From NCBI GenBank assembly GCA_025362615.1, contig JANYFQ010000531.1, forward strand, positions 1 to 10,372: a DNA stretch of 10,372 nucleotides, given 5' to 3'. Below the pieces are notes generated by a model, which made no database searches, was not told where the DNA came from, and saw nothing but the letters and a program-made list of their open reading frames with translations. Positions 8,252 to 10,372 of this stretch are shown here, piece by piece (the first letter of the stretch is position 1; each line of letters opens with the position of its first letter). The translations under genes and the position numbers were made by a program. This DNA comes from Hymenobacter sp. (GTDB taxonomy: Bacteria > Bacteroidota > Bacteroidia > Cytophagales > Hymenobacteraceae).

Positions 8252-8506
8252 TTAGCTGCCCGCCAATTCCGTGTCGGTTTGCTGCCCGCCTTCGAGGCCG
8301 TTGGTTTGGCTGGCTTCGCCGTAGTTGCCGCGAATGCCCGCCCCGTCGCTGGTGGCGAGGTCGGCCTGGGTCACGGTTTCGGGGTTGCCGCTGGTCTGGG
8401 GGTCGGGGTCGGTTGCGAGCTGCTGGTTGGGGGTGGTGCCGCCGGTGCTGGGGGTAGGGGCAAAGTCGGGGCGCGGGTCGGTGGGTGTGTTTTCGGGCGT
8501 GGGCAT
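8252..8506 (-). CDS. Small acidic, proline-rich protein of unknown function
   Basis: I chose the ATG at 8506 (84 residues, MPTPENTPTDPRPDF...). The frame can be extended to an ATG at 8677, but the added 57 residues are a Pro/Arg-rich stretch typical of untranslated GC-rich DNA. The protein has no signal peptide, no membrane segment and no cysteine. The first half is rich in Pro, Thr and Asp and is probably disordered. The second half holds the distinctive stretch SDGAGIRGNYGEASQTNGLEGG (about residues 53-74), which looks like a conserved short motif. I recall similar small proteins in Hymenobacter but know no function. Support comes from its own side of the bidirectional terminator 18 bases past its stop, and from the gap left by the convergent and divergent neighbours. 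Confidence 0.65.
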   Translation of the reverse strand: MPTPENTPTDPRPDFAPTPSTGGTTPNQQLATDPDPQTSGNPETVTQADLATSDGAGIRGNYGEASQTNGLEGGQQTDTELAGS

Positions 8507-8717
8507 GGGGGCGATGAAAAAGCGTGAAACGAGTAAGCGGGGAGCCGGGCCGGGGCCGCCGGCCCGTGGTTGCGGCGGCAGATGCCTCAACTTACGGCGC
8601 GGCGGCGCGGGGGTTAGGGGCCGCTTCTGGCCGATGGTTCCGACCTTCGGGCCAGATTTCCCCGCAAGCTTTCCCAACCGCCCGCTGCCCGCTCCGCTCC
8701 GGCTCCTGTACCTCCCG
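8507..8717. other. Divergent intergenic region with a GC-rich hairpin
   Basis: This 211-base gap lies between the small minus-strand gene and the plus-strand membrane protein gene and should contain both start regions. I found no good match to the Bacteroidetes -33/-7 promoter. A perfect 8-bp inverted repeat, CGGGCCGG (8546-8553) and CCGGCCCG (8559-8566), with a 5-base loop lies about 40 bases upstream of the minus-strand start. It could form in that gene's leader RNA, but palindromes of this kind arise easily in GC-rich DNA. The plus-strand frame stays open through the gap, but its translation is low-complexity. Confidence 0.4.
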
Positions 8718-9659
8718 ATGGCTACCGATTTTCAGTCCCAAAAAACCGACGACCAGCTTCGCTTTATTTTCAACAACCCCGCCCATTACCACGCCGACAT
8801 TGTGCAGGCGGCCGGGCAGGAGCTGCGCCGCCGGGGTGCCCCAATCGTGCTGCCCGGCCCGGCCGTGGCAGCGGCTGTTGTTGCCGCCGCTGCGCCATCC
8901 CCCATCCTTGCCGCCGAAACCAGCCCGTCCGCTGCCCCGCCGCGCACCGGGCCGGTTTATCAGCCCATCACCTACCAGTCGCCGCCCGAGCCGGAGCCTG
9001 GGCCGTTGCGGAAGTATCTGGGCCTGGGCCTCCTGGCGTTGCTGCTACTGGCGGGCGGCTTTTATTGGTTTGCCCGAACCCCCACCCCGTCGCCCGTGGC
9101 GGTGGCGCACCGGCCGCCGCCGCGCCTTGTGGAAGTGGCCACCACGCCGCTGCCCAACTCCGATGCCAACGTGGCCCGCTGCGTCGAGCAGCAAACCGCC
9201 CGCCTGCCCGCCGCCGAGCGCACCGAGGGCCAGCACCTGCGCCAGTACCGCGAACTGGCCCGCCGCTTTTGGGCCGCCGAAACCCTCACCGAGTACCTCA
9301 TCGAAGCCGCCCAAACCGCTAAAACCACGCCCGCCTTCGACCAGCAGGTGCTGCTGGCCCACGATGCCTGGGCGCAGTGGGCCAAAGCCCGCGTGTACGG
9401 CTACCGCTTCGGGCCGGGCATGGCCGGGCACCTCGACCGCATGACCCGCGCCGCCACCCAGCAAACCCAGGTGCTGGCCGATTTGCCCGCCGACGTAGCC
9501 GCCGCCCGCGCCGCCACTGCCAACGGCAGCCCGCCCGCCGCCGACCCCAAAAGCCAGCAACGCGCCGCCGACGTGGCCGATTTGCTGCGCGGCCTGCTGC
9601 CCAAATCGCCGGTTACGGGCCGGGTGTACCCGGCCATCAACCGCCGCATTAGCCTATAG
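8718..9659 (+). CDS. Single-pass membrane protein of unknown function
   Basis: The frame is open from 8325, but I place the start at the ATG at 8718 (313 residues, MATDFQSQKTDDQL...). Upstream residues are Gly/Arg/Pro-rich and the divergent gene occupies part of that DNA. Residues 14-40 (LRFIFNNPAHYHADIVQ...ELRRRG) form a short helical motif also present in the next gene's product. A Pro/Ala-rich linker follows to about residue 98, then one transmembrane segment (about 101-119, LGLGLLALLLLAGGFYWFA). The C-terminal domain of about 190 residues is largely alpha-helical in character, with many Ala, Gln and Arg; it includes CVEQQTARLPAAER, QYRELARRFWAAETLTEYLIEAAQ and AHDAWAQWAKARVYGYRFGPGMAGHLDR. 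I do not recognise this domain. Orientation is probably cytoplasmic N-terminus and periplasmic C-terminus. It is 53 bases from the rhomboid gene on the same strand, so an operon is likely. Third codon positions are strongly G/C, supporting real coding. Confidence 0.85.
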   Translation: MATDFQSQKTDDQLRFIFNNPAHYHADIVQAAGQELRRRGAPIVLPGPAVAAAVVAAAAPSPILAAETSPSAAPPRTGPVYQPITYQSPPEPEPGPLRKYLGLGLLALLLLAGGFYWFARTPTPSPVAVAHRPPPRLVEVATTPLPNSDANVARCVEQQTARLPAAERTEGQHLRQYRELARRFWAAETLTEYLIEAAQTAKTTPAFDQQVLLAHDAWAQWAKARVYGYRFGPGMAGHLDRMTRAATQQTQVLADLPADVAAARAATANGSPPAADPKSQQRAADVADLLRGLLPKSPVTGRVYPAINRRISL

Positions 9660-9712
9660 CGTCAAAGTGGCGGCCTTGCCGGGCTGGCCCGTTCCTTGCG
9701 ACCCCGCTGCCC

Positions 9713-10372
9713 ATGCCGCCTGCCGATTTGCCGCCCGATTTCGACCCTGCCGAACCTACCTCCGCCGACCCGTCCGGCGATGGCACGGCCCGCGCCACCG
9801 CGCATTTCCAGGCCCGGCCCGAGGCCGAATTGTTCTACCTGGCCAGCCACGCCGCCCGCTACCCGCCCGCCGTGGGGGCCGCCGCCGTGGCCGAACTCGA
9901 ACGCCGGGGCTTGCTGACTGCCGCTGCGCCGTCCGTTGCGGCAACGCCTGCCGCCGCCGTAGTTGTTTCCGAAACCTGGGCGCAGCTCGCCGGCCAACTG
10001 TTCAAGGCGCTGTTCTGGCCCAGCCGCCGCTACTACGCTGTCCCGCTGCTGCTCGACTTCAATTTGCTGATTTACTTGCTGATGTGCGCGACTGGCGTGG
10101 GTCTTTTCGACCCCGCCGGGGCCGATTTAGTGCGCTGGGGGTCCAACGTCAGCTCCCTCACCCTGCACGGCGAACCCTGGCGGCTGCTGAGCAGCGTATT
10201 TGTTCACGCCGGGCTGTCGCACCTGCTCTTCAATGCTTTCAGCCTGTGGTTGTTGGGTACGATGGTGGAAGCGCGGGTGGGCGGGCGGCGGCTGCTGCTG
10301 GTGTACCTGGCCAGCGGCGTGGGGGGTAGCCTGGCCACGCTCTGGTACCACAGCGGCGGCGTGAATTCGGTG
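9713..10372 (+). CDS. Rhomboid-family intramembrane serine protease, 3' part beyond window
   Basis: The frame is open from ATG 9713 to the window end (220 residues, no stop). Residues 1-39 are Pro/Asp-rich. Residues 40-66 (LFYLASHAARYPPAVG...ELERRG) match the motif in the upstream membrane protein. The first transmembrane helix is at about 107-128 (YYAVPLLLDFNLLIYLLM). Rhomboid features then appear in order: the L1-loop WR pair (W156-R157 in GEPWRLLSSVFVH), then HAGLSHLLFN with H170 and N174 matching the HxxxN oxyanion motif of E. coli GlpG. Next is LWLLGTMVEARVGGRRLLLVYLASGVGGSLAT, typical of TM2-TM3. The catalytic Ser (GxSG) and His would lie just past the edge, so activity cannot be confirmed here. 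The upstream gene ends 53 bases before and is probably co-transcribed. No Shine-Dalgarno is seen. An inactive rhomboid-like protein remains possible until the rest is read. Confidence 0.93.
   Translation, partial: MPPADLPPDFDPAEPTSADPSGDGTARATAHFQARPEAELFYLASHAARYPPAVGAAAVAELERRGLLTAAAPSVAATPAAAVVVSETWAQLAGQLFKALFWPSRRYYAVPLLLDFNLLIYLLMCATGVGLFDPAGADLVRWGSNVSSLTLHGEPWRLLSSVFVHAGLSHLLFNAFSLWLLGTMVEARVGGRRLLLVYLASGVGGSLATLWYHSGGVNSV

Noticed and set aside
8325..8717. N-terminal extension of the 313-residue membrane protein
   Set aside because: The added residues are low-complexity Gly/Arg/Pro and overlap the divergent small gene. The recognisable motif starts right after the ATG at 8718.

Overview
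The window looks like chromosomal DNA from a GC-rich member of the Bacteroidetes, most like Hymenobacter or a close Cytophagales relative. The evidence is two proteins ending in type IX secretion (T9SS) C-terminal sorting domains, a Bacteroidetes-type lipoprotein carrying an LPPATQ...GCLVNG motif, the absence of Shine-Dalgarno sequences, and strong G/C preference at third codon positions. The assignment rests on protein character, not on a marker gene.

Layout. (1) Positions 1-1454, minus strand: 3'-truncated gene for an exported GHL10 (DUF187)-type glycosyl hydrolase with the start of a fibronectin-III-like domain. (2) 1455-1697: AT-rich divergent intergenic region. (3) 1698-2264, plus: small lipoprotein. 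(4) 2286-5524, plus: large secreted alpha/beta-hydrolase (lipase/esterase-like) with PKD/Ig-like modules and a T9SS sorting domain. Its signal peptide is separated from the rest by a run of nine G's that puts the two parts out of frame; ten G's would restore a single 1079-residue protein. (5) 5531-5575: two adjacent hairpins. (6) 5618-8179, plus: secreted protein with about 14 delta-60 repeats and a T9SS sorting domain. (7) 8197-8233: strong bidirectional terminator. (8) 8252-8506, minus: small acidic protein of unknown function. (9) 8718-9659, plus: single-pass membrane protein of unknown function. (10) 9713-10372, plus: 5' part of a rhomboid-family intramembrane protease gene, cut by the window edge just before its catalytic GxSG motif would be expected.

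The first two thirds of the window is devoted to export: a glycosidase, a lipoprotein, a lipase-like enzyme and a repeat protein, the last two probably released or surface-attached by T9SS. The last third is a probable two-gene membrane operon whose proteins share a short N-terminal motif although the rest of each is unrelated. I see no CRISPR array, tRNA, rRNA, transposase, prophage or recognisable defence system. The most unusual features are the G9 tract switching the lipase reading frame and the motif shared by the membrane protein and the rhomboid.
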